From Thiomonas bhubaneswarensis (GTDB lineage Bacteria > Pseudomonadota > Gammaproteobacteria > Burkholderiales > Burkholderiaceae_C), in NCBI RefSeq assembly GCF_001418255.1, contig NZ_LIPV01000009.1, positions 1 to 64,000 on the forward strand: DNA of 64,000 nucleotides, written 5' to 3'. This document shows, one piece after another, positions 16,711 to 24,731 of the stretch (positions are counted from its first letter, which is position 1; every line of letters starts with the position of its first letter). The translations under genes were made by a program, and so were the position numbers. Under the pieces are notes generated by a model. It saw only the letters and a program-made list of their open reading frames with translations, ran no database searches and was not told where the DNA came from.

Positions 16711-16790
16711 TCTGTATGAACGCGCTGGTGGGGAGAGAAGCCAAGCTATTCATGGCTCCTCTCGCCATCTTTTTGGCTTCGCCGAAACTC
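16711..16790 (-). promoter_or_regulatory. Repeated leader element, copy 2
   Basis: Core AACGCGCTGGTG at 16719-16730, preceded by CTGTATG. The hairpin arms 16733-16743 and 16753-16763 pair at 10 of 11 positions. It lies 45 bp upstream of the 119-aa gene start on the minus strand. Confidence 0.58.
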
Positions 16791-16803
16791 GCTGTGCTAG
16801 TTC

Positions 16804-17367
16804 TCAGGCGATGCGGTAGATCCGCTCGCCACCCTGCGGCTTGTCCGAGACGATGTTCAGGCCGAGCTTTTTCTTGAAGGCTCCGGCGAAGGTGCCGCGC
16901 ACCGTGTGCGCCTGCCAACCGGTGGCGGTGCAGATCTGGCCGATGGTTGCGCCCTCGGGGCGTTGCAGCATCCGGATCACTTCGGCCTGCTTGCTGTTCT
17001 CGCGGGTGCGCGGCTTGACCCACGTTGCTTCTGCGGCGGTAACAAAGGCTTCCAGTTCGGGATCGCTCGCGGCCGCAGGCGCGCCTTCAGCGTTGGCGAT
17101 GATCCGGTCGAGATTGGCTTCGAACTGACCGACGCCCTTCCTGTTCACGTCGGGACGCGGAATGCCCAGGGCGTCGTAGCCCTCCGCAGCGACAAACCAG
17201 TCGGTGCCGTCGGTGGTGATCAGTGCGCGGTTGAAAAGTCCGTCGAGCACCTTCTTGCGTGCGCCGCCTTTGATGTTGTCGGGGAACCAGTCGATCTTGC
17301 CGCTGGTGTGTTCAACCGCGTGGGCCAGGATCGCGTGCTGGGCAGGGGTCAGTTGGGTGGTGGTCAT
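16804..17367 (-). CDS. DUF3489 domain-containing protein
   Basis: This 187-aa protein has an N-terminal helical region (LTPAQHAILAHAVEHTSGKI) followed by a C-terminal winged-helix-like block, SKQAEVIRMLQRPEGATIGQ then ICTATGWQAHTVRGTF and KKKLGLNIVSDK, which is the DUF3489 signature. DUF3489 proteins occur in phages and plasmids and are presumed DNA-binding. The ATG at 17367 follows AAGGAG; a longer open frame upstream runs through the repeat element and is rejected. Confidence 0.85.
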   Translation of the reverse strand: MTTTQLTPAQHAILAHAVEHTSGKIDWFPDNIKGGARKKVLDGLFNRALITTDGTDWFVAAEGYDALGIPRPDVNRKGVGQFEANLDRIIANAEGAPAAASDPELEAFVTAAEATWVKPRTRENSKQAEVIRMLQRPEGATIGQICTATGWQAHTVRGTFAGAFKKKLGLNIVSDKPQGGERIYRIA

Positions 17368-17397
17368 GTCTTGCTCCTTCGATGTGGTGGACGGTGA

Positions 17398-17450
17398 TGT
17401 GATGAACGCGCTGTTCTCAAGTGAAGCCAAGCGCTTTCTGCTTGGCTTCT
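17398..17450 (-). promoter_or_regulatory. Repeated leader element, copy 3
   Basis: Core AACGCGCTGTTC at 17405-17416. The hairpin is perfect: GAAGCCAAGC (17423-17432) and GCTTGGCTTC (17440-17449). It lies 38 bp upstream of the DUF3489 start on the minus strand. No T-tract follows on either strand. Confidence 0.62.
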
Positions 17451-17461
17451 TCGCTTCGCAA

Positions 17462-17659
17462 TCAGGTGTTGGCCTTGTCTGACGGGTTGGCATTGCGCCC
17501 CTGCTCGAGACCCGCGTTGAAGGCGGCTTCAAGCGCATCGCGTAGGCACCAGACCGCCACATCGTGGAAATCGAGGCTGTCCGAGCGGCGGGTTTCCAGG
17601 GTTTCGATGCCCAGCTTGTTTTGTGCAATCTGGGTCAGGAGTTGTTCGAGCTTGCTCAT
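17462..17659 (-). CDS. DUF6900-like small protein
   Basis: This 65-aa protein (MSKLEQLLTQIAQNKLGIE, TLETRRSDSLDFHDVAVW, then an Ala-rich helix) matches my recollection of the DUF6900 family, small proteins encoded by phages and plasmids next to anti-restriction-type genes. It is the first gene of the reverse-strand block. The biochemical role is unknown. The start follows the repeated leader and an AAGGA sequence. Confidence 0.75.
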   Translation of the reverse strand: MSKLEQLLTQIAQNKLGIETLETRRSDSLDFHDVAVWCLRDALEAAFNAGLEQGRNANPSDKANT

Positions 17660-17689
17660 GTCCGTGTCCTTTGATGGTGTTGATGACGA

Positions 17690-17750
17690 ACGTATGAACG
17701 CGCTGTTCCAGACGGAAGCCAAGCTCAATCCGCAGGCGAATTTGGCAAAT
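17690..17750 (-). promoter_or_regulatory. Repeated leader element, copy 4
   Basis: Core AACGCGCTGTTC at 17697-17708, preceded by CGTATG and followed by GAAGCCAAGC at 17715-17724. The hairpin is weak here. It lies 38 bp upstream of the DUF6900-like start and probably includes the promoter of the reverse block; the divergent terminase operon begins about 40 bp away. Confidence 0.55.
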
Positions 17751-17788
17751 GAGCGAACAAATGATTGAAGGTGCCCCGAAGGGGAGAT

Positions 17789-18337
17789 ATGGGTATTTCG
17801 ATTCGTGCCTACGCACGCCACCGAGGGGTGTCTGATGCAGCGGTGCGCAAGGCCATCGCTGCTGGGCGGATCACGCCGGAGGCAGACGGAACGATTGATG
17901 CCGAGCGCGTCGACCGCGAGTGGGCGCGCAATTCCGATGCACCGCGCAATGGCACGGCCACCCGCGCGGTCAAGGTCGCCGTCCAGGAATCCAGCGGGGC
18001 CACAGGAGACGGGCAAGCAGCCTCATTGGCAACATCCGCAGCAGGTGGCACGTCCTTGTTGCAAGCGCGGACGGTCAACGAAGTGGTCAAGGCGCAAACC
18101 AACAAGGTGCGCCTGGCCCGCCTCAAGGGCGAGCTGGTAGATCGGCCGCAGGCCATCGCCCATGTTTTCAAGCTGGCGCGCGCCGAACGCGATGCCTGGC
18201 TCAACTGGCCCGCACGCATCTCGGCACAGATGGCAGCCAAGCTCGGCGTCGATCCTCACACGATGCACATCGCCTTGGAGGCGGCGGTGCGTGAGCACCT
18301 GCAGGAACTGGGCGAGATGCGCCCGAGGGTGGATTGA
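17789..18337 (+). CDS. Terminase small subunit
   Basis: This 182-aa protein has a Nu1-like winged helix at the N-terminus (ISIRAYARHRGVSDAAVRKA then IAAGRITPEADGTID), a flexible middle, and a C-terminal helical part (NKVRLARLKGELVDRPQA, LARAERDAWLNWPARI) that would contact the large subunit. It should recognise the phage packaging site. GGGGAG precedes the ATG at 17789. Its stop overlaps the large-subunit ATG. Confidence 0.85.
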   Translation: MGISIRAYARHRGVSDAAVRKAIAAGRITPEADGTIDAERVDREWARNSDAPRNGTATRAVKVAVQESSGATGDGQAASLATSAAGGTSLLQARTVNEVVKAQTNKVRLARLKGELVDRPQAIAHVFKLARAERDAWLNWPARISAQMAAKLGVDPHTMHIALEAAVREHLQELGEMRPRVD

Positions 18338-20298
18338 TGGACATGGACTACGAAGGCGCCGCCGAGATTGAACGCGCGTGGCGCGAAGGACTGACTCCCG
18401 ACCCGCTGCTCACCGTGTCCGAATGGTCAGATCGCCACCGGATGCTCTCCAGCAAAGCCTCTGCCGAACCGGGTCGCTGGCGCACCAGCCGGACGCCTTA
18501 CCTGAAAGCAATCATGGATTGCCTGTCGCCGACCTCGCCGGTCGAGCGCGTGGTGTTCATGAAGGCGGCACAGCTTGGCGCGACCGAGATGGGATCGAAC
18601 TGGATCGGCTATGTGATCCACCACGCACCCGGGCCAATGATGGCGGTGTGGCCAACAGTGGAGATGGCCAAGCGCAACTCCAAGCAGCGGATCGATCCGC
18701 TGATTGAGGAGTCGTCCGCACTGGCTGAACTGATTGCACCGGCGCGCAGCCGGGATTCCGGCAACACCATCCTGGCCAAGGAGTTCCGGGGTGGCGTGCT
18801 GGTGATGACCGGGGCCAACAGCGCGGTCGGCCTGCGCTCGATGCCGGTGCGGTATCTGTTTCTAGACGAGGTCGACGGTTATCCGTTGGACGTCGAGGGT
18901 GAAGGGGATGCGATCTCGCTGGCCGAGGCGCGTACACGCACCTTCGCGCGGCGCAAGATCTTCATCGTCTCGACGCCGACGATCTCAGGTGCATCGGCTA
19001 TCGAGCGCGAGTACGAGGCAAGTGACCAACGTCGCTACTTTGTGCCGTGTCCGCATTGCTCCCACCGTCAGTGGCTGCGTTTCGAGCAGCTGCGTTGGGA
19101 CAAAGGGCAACCGGAGACCGCTGCCTACATCTGTGAGTCATGTGACACCGCGATTGCCGAGCATCACAAGACGTGGATGCTGGAGCACGGCGAGTGGCGC
19201 GCGATGATCACCGATGGCGCGGGCAAGACGGCAGGCTTCCACCTGTCGTCGCTGTACAGCCCGGTGGGCTGGCGTTCGTGGCGGGAGATCGCCGCTGCGT
19301 GGGAAGCCGCCGTCAGTAAAGAGTCGGGATCGGCCGCCGCCATCAAGACCTTCAAGAACACCGAGCTGGGTGAAACCTGGGTCGAGGAAGGCGAAGCGCC
19401 GGACTGGCAACGACTGGTCGAGCGTCGCGAGGACTACCGCGTCGGCAGCGTGCCGCAAGGCGGTCTGCTCTTGGTCGGCGCGGCAGACGTGCAGAAAGAT
19501 CGCATCGAGGCGTCGGTCTGGGCCTTTGGGCGCGGTAAGGAGTCCTGGCTGGTTGAGCACCGCGTGCTGATGGGTGACACCGCCCGCGACGCGGTGTGGA
19601 AGCGCCTTGCTGAAATGCTGGCCGAAACCTGGACACACGCCTCCGGCGCGGCGATGCCGCTGGCCCGCTTTGCACTGGATACCGGCTTTGCAACGCAGGA
19701 GGCCTACGCCTTTGTGCGGGCCTGCCGCGATTCGCGTGTGATGGCGGTCAAGGGTGTGCCTCGCGGTGCAGCCTTGATCGGCACGCCGACCGCCATCGAT
19801 GTCTCGCAGGGCGGCAAGAAGCTGCGCCGGGGCATCAAGGTGTACACGGTGGCGGTAAGCATCGCCAAGCTCGAGTTCTACAACAACCTGCGCAAGAGCG
19901 CAGATGTTGGCGAGGACGGATTGACCACGGTGTTCCCGGCCGGGTTCGTCCATCTGCCCAAGATCGACGCCGAGTTCATCCAGCAACTCTGCGCGGAGCA
20001 ACTGATCACCCGCCGCGACCGCAACGGCTTCCCGGTGCGCGAGTGGCAAAAGATGCGCGAGCGCAATGAGGCGCTCGACTGCTACGTCTACGCCCGCGCG
20101 GCCGCATCGGCGGCGGGTCTGGATCGCTTCGAGGAACGTCACTGGCGGGAACTGGAGCGACAACTGGGGCTGGCCAGTCCGCCAGCCCTTGAAGCACCAA
20201 CTGAATCTATCAACGAGGCCACCCAACGCGGTGGCCTTGCTGTTTCTGGCAACCGTAACACCGGTCGGCGCGTGATCAAAAGCCGCTGGCTGTCCTGA
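18337..20298 (+). CDS. Terminase large subunit (lambda gpA family)
   Basis: This 653-aa packaging motor and nuclease shows the gpA-type ATPase motifs: FMKAAQLGATEMG near 70-82 in place of a classical P-loop, and LFLDEVDGYP near 171-180 as Walker B. A zinc ribbon follows (CPHCSHRQ and CESCDTAI). The nuclease part is C-terminal (VGAADVQKDRIEAS near 380-393; FALDTGF near 441). It cuts concatemers and fills the capsid. ATGATG at the start gives two possible initiation codons. Confidence 0.95.
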   Translation: MDMDYEGAAEIERAWREGLTPDPLLTVSEWSDRHRMLSSKASAEPGRWRTSRTPYLKAIMDCLSPTSPVERVVFMKAAQLGATEMGSNWIGYVIHHAPGPMMAVWPTVEMAKRNSKQRIDPLIEESSALAELIAPARSRDSGNTILAKEFRGGVLVMTGANSAVGLRSMPVRYLFLDEVDGYPLDVEGEGDAISLAEARTRTFARRKIFIVSTPTISGASAIEREYEASDQRRYFVPCPHCSHRQWLRFEQLRWDKGQPETAAYICESCDTAIAEHHKTWMLEHGEWRAMITDGAGKTAGFHLSSLYSPVGWRSWREIAAAWEAAVSKESGSAAAIKTFKNTELGETWVEEGEAPDWQRLVERREDYRVGSVPQGGLLLVGAADVQKDRIEASVWAFGRGKESWLVEHRVLMGDTARDAVWKRLAEMLAETWTHASGAAMPLARFALDTGFATQEAYAFVRACRDSRVMAVKGVPRGAALIGTPTAIDVSQGGKKLRRGIKVYTVAVSIAKLEFYNNLRKSADVGEDGLTTVFPAGFVHLPKIDAEFIQQLCAEQLITRRDRNGFPVREWQKMRERNEALDCYVYARAAASAAGLDRFEERHWRELERQLGLASPPALEAPTESINEATQRGGLAVSGNRNTGRRVIKSRWLS

Positions 20299-20315
20299 CA
20301 CCTCAAGGAGAAAAC

Positions 20316-20807
20316 ATGAGTCTTGCTACCCGTATCGAAAGCCTGGTCATCCGCGTCGCGCAGGAATTCAACGATGTGCGCGCCAAGGCAGGCAACCTGG
20401 CCAACCTCACCACCACCGACAAATCCAGCTTGGTCGCCGCCATCAACGAATTGAAGGCGGCCGTCGTTTCCTCGGCGGTGATCGACGATGCGCAGGTCGC
20501 CACTACCAGCACCTATTCGTCCAGCAAGATCGTCACGCTGCTCGACGCGCTCAAGGCGGAAATCCTCGGTGGAGCGGACGCCGCCTACGACACGCTGGTG
20601 GAAATCCAGCAGCTGCTGCAAAACGGCACCAGTGGCCTGGACGCGCTGCTGACGGCGGTGAACAACCGCGTGCGTTTCGACGCCGCTCAGACGCTGACCG
20701 CCCCGGAGCAGGCACAGGCGCGCAGCAACATCGGCGCGGTCGCCGCCAGCGATATTGGCAACACCGACACCGACTTTGTCGCAGTGTTCGAAGGCGCGCT
20801 GGTCTGA
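20316..20807 (+). CDS. Tail-fibre-like protein inserted after terminase
   Basis: This 163-aa protein contains LTTTDKSSLVAAINELKAA and LTAPEQAQARSNIGAVAAS, repeats commonly seen in phage tail-fibre and receptor-binding proteins. It lies between terminase and the head-tail joining gene, an unusual place for a fibre gene in the lambda order. Its N-terminus (MSLATRIESLVIRV) resembles that of the next gene. It ends at an ATGA junction. Confidence 0.68.
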   Translation: MSLATRIESLVIRVAQEFNDVRAKAGNLANLTTTDKSSLVAAINELKAAVVSSAVIDDAQVATTSTYSSSKIVTLLDALKAEILGGADAAYDTLVEIQQLLQNGTSGLDALLTAVNNRVRFDAAQTLTAPEQAQARSNIGAVAASDIGNTDTDFVAVFEGALV

Positions 20808-21199
20808 TGAGCCTCGCATCGCGCATCAGTGCGTTGGCCAGTCGTGTCGGACTCGAGGTGAAGACCAAGATCGACGCGACCCACCCCGGCGTGGCCCGGG
20901 CGTGGGTGTGTTTCGGCTATGTCGGCACGCAGGTCGTCGTGCGTGCATCGCACAACGTGGCCAGCGTGACCCGGACGGCGGCGGGTCGCTACCGCGTGAC
21001 CTTCGCCGTTGCCATGCCCGACGCCAACTATTGCTGGACGGCGCTTGCCCGCAGCAGCACCAACAGCGGCACGCAGCGCATTGCCATCGTGCGATCCAGC
21101 ACCGACCAGAAGACCGCTCAGTACGTCGACATCAGTTGCGCCACCACGTCTGCATCGTTCGACGACTCATCCGAAATCAACCTCACGGTGTACCGCTGA
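20807..21199 (+). CDS. Tail-fibre-tip-like protein
   Basis: This 130-aa protein starts MSLASRISALASRVGLEV, parallel to its upstream neighbour. The remainder is beta-rich (RAWVCFGYVGTQVVVRASHN, GRYRVTFAVAMPDANYCWTA, SSEINLTVYR), like a small fibre knob. The two genes look like a two-part fibre or decoration module. The stop overlaps the start of the next gene. Confidence 0.62.
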   Translation: MSLASRISALASRVGLEVKTKIDATHPGVARAWVCFGYVGTQVVVRASHNVASVTRTAAGRYRVTFAVAMPDANYCWTALARSSTNSGTQRIAIVRSSTDQKTAQYVDISCATTSASFDDSSEINLTVYR

Positions 21200-21420
21200 T
21201 GGCCTACACACAAGCACACCTCGACGCACTGGAAGCGGCGCTGGTCAAGGGCGAAAAGCGCGTGACCTTTGGCGACAAGACCGTCGAGTACCGCAGCGTC
21301 GATGAACTCCAGGCCGCCATTGCGGCGGTCAAGCGCGACCTCTTCGAGCAGGCCGTGGACACCGGACTGTGGCCCGGCGCACCACGCCAGATCCGGGTCA
21401 CCACCGGCAAAGGGTTCTGA
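21199..21420 (+). CDS. Phage head-tail joining protein (gpW-like)
   Basis: This 73-aa protein begins MAYTQAHLDALEAALVKGEK and continues RVTFGDKTVEYRSVDELQAA, the standard pattern of small gpW-type connectors. It sits directly before the portal gene, as in lambda (gpW, then gpB). It should help complete filled heads and prepare them for tail attachment. Confidence 0.85.
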   Translation: MAYTQAHLDALEAALVKGEKRVTFGDKTVEYRSVDELQAAIAAVKRDLFEQAVDTGLWPGAPRQIRVTTGKGF

Positions 21421-21422
21421 GC

Positions 21423-22967
21423 ATGAAGTGGTTTGACCGAATGCGTGATCGGTTACGAAAAGGCGTCGGCATGCGCCTGCTTGGCGGCACGCCGTTCTAT
21501 GACGGCATCGGCGGCGGCCGTCGCACCCTGGCGTGGCAGGTCGGCAATCCCGGTGCGGTTGCAGCGCTGGCGTTCACCCAGAACGAGTTGCGCGCCAAGA
21601 GCCGCGATCTGGTACGCCGCAATGCCTGGGCAGCGGCAGGCGTTGAAGCCTTTGTCTCGAACGCCATCGGCACCGGCATCAAGCCGCAGAGCATGCTGGC
21701 CGATCAGCCCCTGCGCGAAGCGATCCACAGCCTGTGGTGGGACTGGTGCGAGGAGGCCGATGCCGCCGGACTGACTGATTTCTACGGACTGCAGGCCTTG
21801 GCCTGTCGCGCCATGCTCGAAGGCGGGGAATGTCTGGTGCGGCTGCGCTATCGCCGCCCGGAAGATGGCCTGCCGGTGGGCCTGCAATTGCAGTTGCTCG
21901 AACCCGAACACCTGCCAGCCACTCTGAATCAGGAGTTGGCTTCCGGAAACGTCATCCGTGCGGGCATCGAATTCGACAAGCTCGGACGGCGGGTGGCTTA
22001 CCACCTGTATCGCTCACACCCGGGCGATGGCTCACTGGCTCCGATGTCGGGCACTGGTGGCGTGGTAGGCGGTCTCGACACAGTGCGTGTCCCGGCTGGC
22101 GAAATCATCCACATGTTTCGTCCCTTGCGGCCTGGACAGATCCGGGGCGAACCATGGCTGGCGCGCGCACTGGTCAAGCTCAACGAACTCGACCAGTACG
22201 ACGACGCCGAGCTCGTGCGCAAGAAAACCGCCGCGATGTTTGCGGGCTTCATCACGCGCCTGTCCCCCGAGGACAACCTGATGGGTGAAGGACTGCCGGA
22301 TGCCAGTGGTGCAGCGTTGGCCGGGCTGGAGCCGGGCACGATGCAGATCCTGGAGCCCGGCGAGGACGTGAAGTTCAGTCAGCCCGCCGACGTTGGCGCG
22401 AGCTACGCCGAATTCCTGCGCATGCAGTTCCGGGCGGTGGCAGCGGCGATGGGCATCACCTACGAGATGCTGACCGGCGACCTGACGCAAGTGAACTATT
22501 CGTCGATCCGGGCCGGGCTGCTGGAGTTTCGCCGCCGCTGTGAGGCCATCCAGCACGGCGTGATCGTCCACCAGCTGTGCCGCCCGATCTGGCGTGCCTG
22601 GATGGAGCAGGCGCTACTTGAAGGCGCGCTGGCGCTGCCGCAGTTCACCGAGAAGAAGCGCGACTACTTCGCGGCCAAATGGATTCCACAGGGTTGGCAG
22701 TGGGTCGATCCCAAGAAGGAATTCGACGCGATGCTGACCGCCATTCGCGCCGGGCTGCTGTCTCGCTCGGAAGCCATCTCGGCCTTCGGCTACGACGCCG
22801 AGGACATCGACCGCGAGATCGCCGCCGACAACCAGCGCGCCGATGCGCTCGGTCTGGTCTTCGACTCCGACCCGCGCCACGACAAAGCGCCCCAACCATC
22901 GACGTTGGGCGCTCCCATGAATGCGGCCGCCACGGTGACCGTGCCGCAAGACCAACAGGACAACTGA
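21423..22967 (+). CDS. Phage portal protein (lambda gpB family)
   Basis: This 514-aa protein forms the DNA entry ring of the capsid. Diagnostic stretches include LRAKSRDLVRRNAWAAAGVE near 57-76, AIGTGIKPQS, GGECLVRLRYR near 136, VPAGEIIHMFRPLRPGQIRG near 225-244 and MGITYEMLTGDLTQVNYSS near 341-359. Length is normal. The ATG at 21423 lies two bases after the gpW-like stop. Confidence 0.95.
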   Translation: MKWFDRMRDRLRKGVGMRLLGGTPFYDGIGGGRRTLAWQVGNPGAVAALAFTQNELRAKSRDLVRRNAWAAAGVEAFVSNAIGTGIKPQSMLADQPLREAIHSLWWDWCEEADAAGLTDFYGLQALACRAMLEGGECLVRLRYRRPEDGLPVGLQLQLLEPEHLPATLNQELASGNVIRAGIEFDKLGRRVAYHLYRSHPGDGSLAPMSGTGGVVGGLDTVRVPAGEIIHMFRPLRPGQIRGEPWLARALVKLNELDQYDDAELVRKKTAAMFAGFITRLSPEDNLMGEGLPDASGAALAGLEPGTMQILEPGEDVKFSQPADVGASYAEFLRMQFRAVAAAMGITYEMLTGDLTQVNYSSIRAGLLEFRRRCEAIQHGVIVHQLCRPIWRAWMEQALLEGALALPQFTEKKRDYFAAKWIPQGWQWVDPKKEFDAMLTAIRAGLLSRSEAISAFGYDAEDIDREIAADNQRADALGLVFDSDPRHDKAPQPSTLGAPMNAAATVTVPQDQQDN

Positions 22968-22968
22968 C

Positions 22969-24276
22969 ATGCAACTCGTTCATCTGGCGTCCCGCCTCTA
23001 CGGGACGCCGCTCCTCATTGCGCGTCCCAAACTCGACGTGATCCTCTCCGTGCTGGGTTCCCGCATCGGCTTGCCGGATCTGGACATGGCGATGCCGCTG
23101 CCCATGCCGCGCCAAAGCGCCACACCGGGTCAGGCTGGCATTGCCGTCATCCCGGTGGTCGGCACGCTGGTCAGACGTTCGATGGGTATCGAAGCCGCCT
23201 CTGGCCTGATGTCCTACGGCGAGATCGAAGCCCGACTGGACGCCGCGCTGGCCGACCCACAGGTGGCGGGCATCCTCCTCGATCTGGATTCGCCCGGCGG
23301 CGAGGCCTCGGGTGTGTTCGAACTGGCCGAGCGCATCCGCGCAGCCAGCGCCATCAAGCCGATCTGGGCGCACGCCAACGATGCCGCGTACTCGGCAGCT
23401 TTTGCCATCGCGGCTGCCTGCCAGCGCCTGACGCTGTCGCAGACCGCTGGCGTCGGCTCGATTGGCGTGATCGCGCTGCACGTCGACCAGTCGGTGAAGG
23501 ACGCCAAAGACGGCCTGAACTACACCGCTGTCTTCGCGGGCAGCCACAAGAACGATTTCTCCCCGCACGAGCCACTCACTCCCCAGGCCACTACCGCGTT
23601 GCAGACCGAGGTGGATCGTCTCTACGACATCTTCGTGAATCAGGTCGGACAGATGCGCGGCCTCGATCCGGATGCCGTGCGCGCCACCGAGGCGGGGCTG
23701 TTCTACGGCGAGCAGGCGGTGGCAGCAGGCCTCGCCGACGCAGTGATGCCGTTTGATGCGGTGATGACCGAGTTCACCGACGCGCTGGCGGCCAAGCAGC
23801 GGCTGGCGCAGCCCGGCGTGGCCCGCGCCTCGCCGCGAAGCCTGTCCGCGCAAGCCATTTCAAACCCACCCCGAAGCAAACCTTTCACCCTGGAGAACAC
23901 CATGACCGACCCCAAAGACGACCACGAAAACCCGAGTGATCTGGCCGACACCGACCCACAGGGCGACCAGTCGCAGCTTGAGAGCGATCCGCAATCGACG
24001 CCTGCCGCCCAAGCCGCACTGGCGCAGTCCTTCGCCAGCGGGCGCGGCCAAGCTCAGGCCATTGCAGAGATGTGCCTGATCGCAGGCCAGTCCCAACGCA
24101 CGGCGGAATTCCTCGCAGCAGGCTTCTCGGAAGCGCAGGTGCGCCGCGCCTTGCTCGACGCCCGTGCCGACCAACCCGAAATCGCCTCGCGTATCACCGC
24201 CGATGCAGGAACCAGCCAGCACCCGGAAAACAGTCCGGTGGTCGCTGCCGTCAAGAAACTCACCGCCAAGGAGTAA
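22969..24276 (+). CDS. S49-family prohead protease with scaffold-like tail (gpC-like)
   Basis: This 435-aa protein pairs an SppA/ClpP-like serine peptidase (about 55-270; GILLDLDSPGGEASGVFELA, NDAAYSAAFAIA with the likely nucleophile Ser, GSIGVIALHVDQS) with an acidic, Ala/Gln-rich C-terminal part from about 300 (DDHENPSDLADTDPQGDQ) typical of a scaffold. As in lambda gpC/Nu3, an internal start could release the scaffold alone, for example the ATG at 23901 after GGAG. It processes head proteins during assembly. Confidence 0.9.
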   Translation: MQLVHLASRLYGTPLLIARPKLDVILSVLGSRIGLPDLDMAMPLPMPRQSATPGQAGIAVIPVVGTLVRRSMGIEAASGLMSYGEIEARLDAALADPQVAGILLDLDSPGGEASGVFELAERIRAASAIKPIWAHANDAAYSAAFAIAAACQRLTLSQTAGVGSIGVIALHVDQSVKDAKDGLNYTAVFAGSHKNDFSPHEPLTPQATTALQTEVDRLYDIFVNQVGQMRGLDPDAVRATEAGLFYGEQAVAAGLADAVMPFDAVMTEFTDALAAKQRLAQPGVARASPRSLSAQAISNPPRSKPFTLENTMTDPKDDHENPSDLADTDPQGDQSQLESDPQSTPAAQAALAQSFASGRGQAQAIAEMCLIAGQSQRTAEFLAAGFSEAQVRRALLDARADQPEIASRITADAGTSQHPENSPVVAAVKKLTAKE

Positions 24277-24279
24277 GCC

Positions 24280-24657
24280 ATGCCCACTGTCTCTCAACCC
24301 AAGAATCTCGGCGACCTGTTGAAGTACGAAGCGCCGAATCTCTACTCGCGTGACCAGGACACCGTCGCGGCCGCGCAGAACCTGTCGCTGGGCACCGTGG
24401 TGGGTCGCGAAGCGGCTACCGCCAAGCTCAAGGCCCTCGACCCGAGCGCCTCGGACGGCACGGAAACCGCCGTTGGCGTGCTCGGCAATGACGTCGATGC
24501 GACGCTGATCGACCGTGAGGACGCGATCCTGATCGCCCGCCACGCCATCGTCGCGCGCGGCGCATTGGTGTGGCCGACCGGCATCAGCACTGCGCACAAA
24601 GTGGCTGCCATCAAGCAACTCGCAGAACGTGGAGTCCTGGCCCGCGATAGCGCCTGA
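24280..24657 (+). CDS. Head decoration protein (gpD-like)
   Basis: This 125-aa protein shows the gpD pattern LYSRDQDTVAAAQNLSLGTV then GVLGNDVDATLIDREDAILI and ends in AIKQLAERGVLARDSA. It should bind the expanded capsid and stabilise it. It lies between protease and capsid genes as expected, and is followed by a terminator. Confidence 0.85.
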   Translation: MPTVSQPKNLGDLLKYEAPNLYSRDQDTVAAAQNLSLGTVVGREAATAKLKALDPSASDGTETAVGVLGNDVDATLIDREDAILIARHAIVARGALVWPTGISTAHKVAAIKQLAERGVLARDSA

Positions 24658-24690
24658 CCCACTTCCAACGCTCCGTTTCACTCCCCCCAA

Positions 24691-24715
24691 AACCCGCCGC
24701 TGGCGGGTTTCGTCA
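24691..24715 (+). terminator. Hairpin between decoration and capsid genes
   Basis: Stem AACCCGCC (24691-24698) and GGCGGGTT (24702-24709) with a 3-nt loop, followed by TCGTCATTTCT. The T-tract is broken, so termination may be partial. A TCTGGAGA ribosome-binding segment follows at once. Confidence 0.65.
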
Positions 24716-24731
24716 TTTCTGGAGATCCCAA

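Noticed and set aside
17423-17449. Perfect GAAGCCAAGC hairpin taken as a rho-independent terminator
   Set aside because: No T-tract follows on either strand and related hairpins occur before each neighbouring gene, so a shared leader element explains it better.
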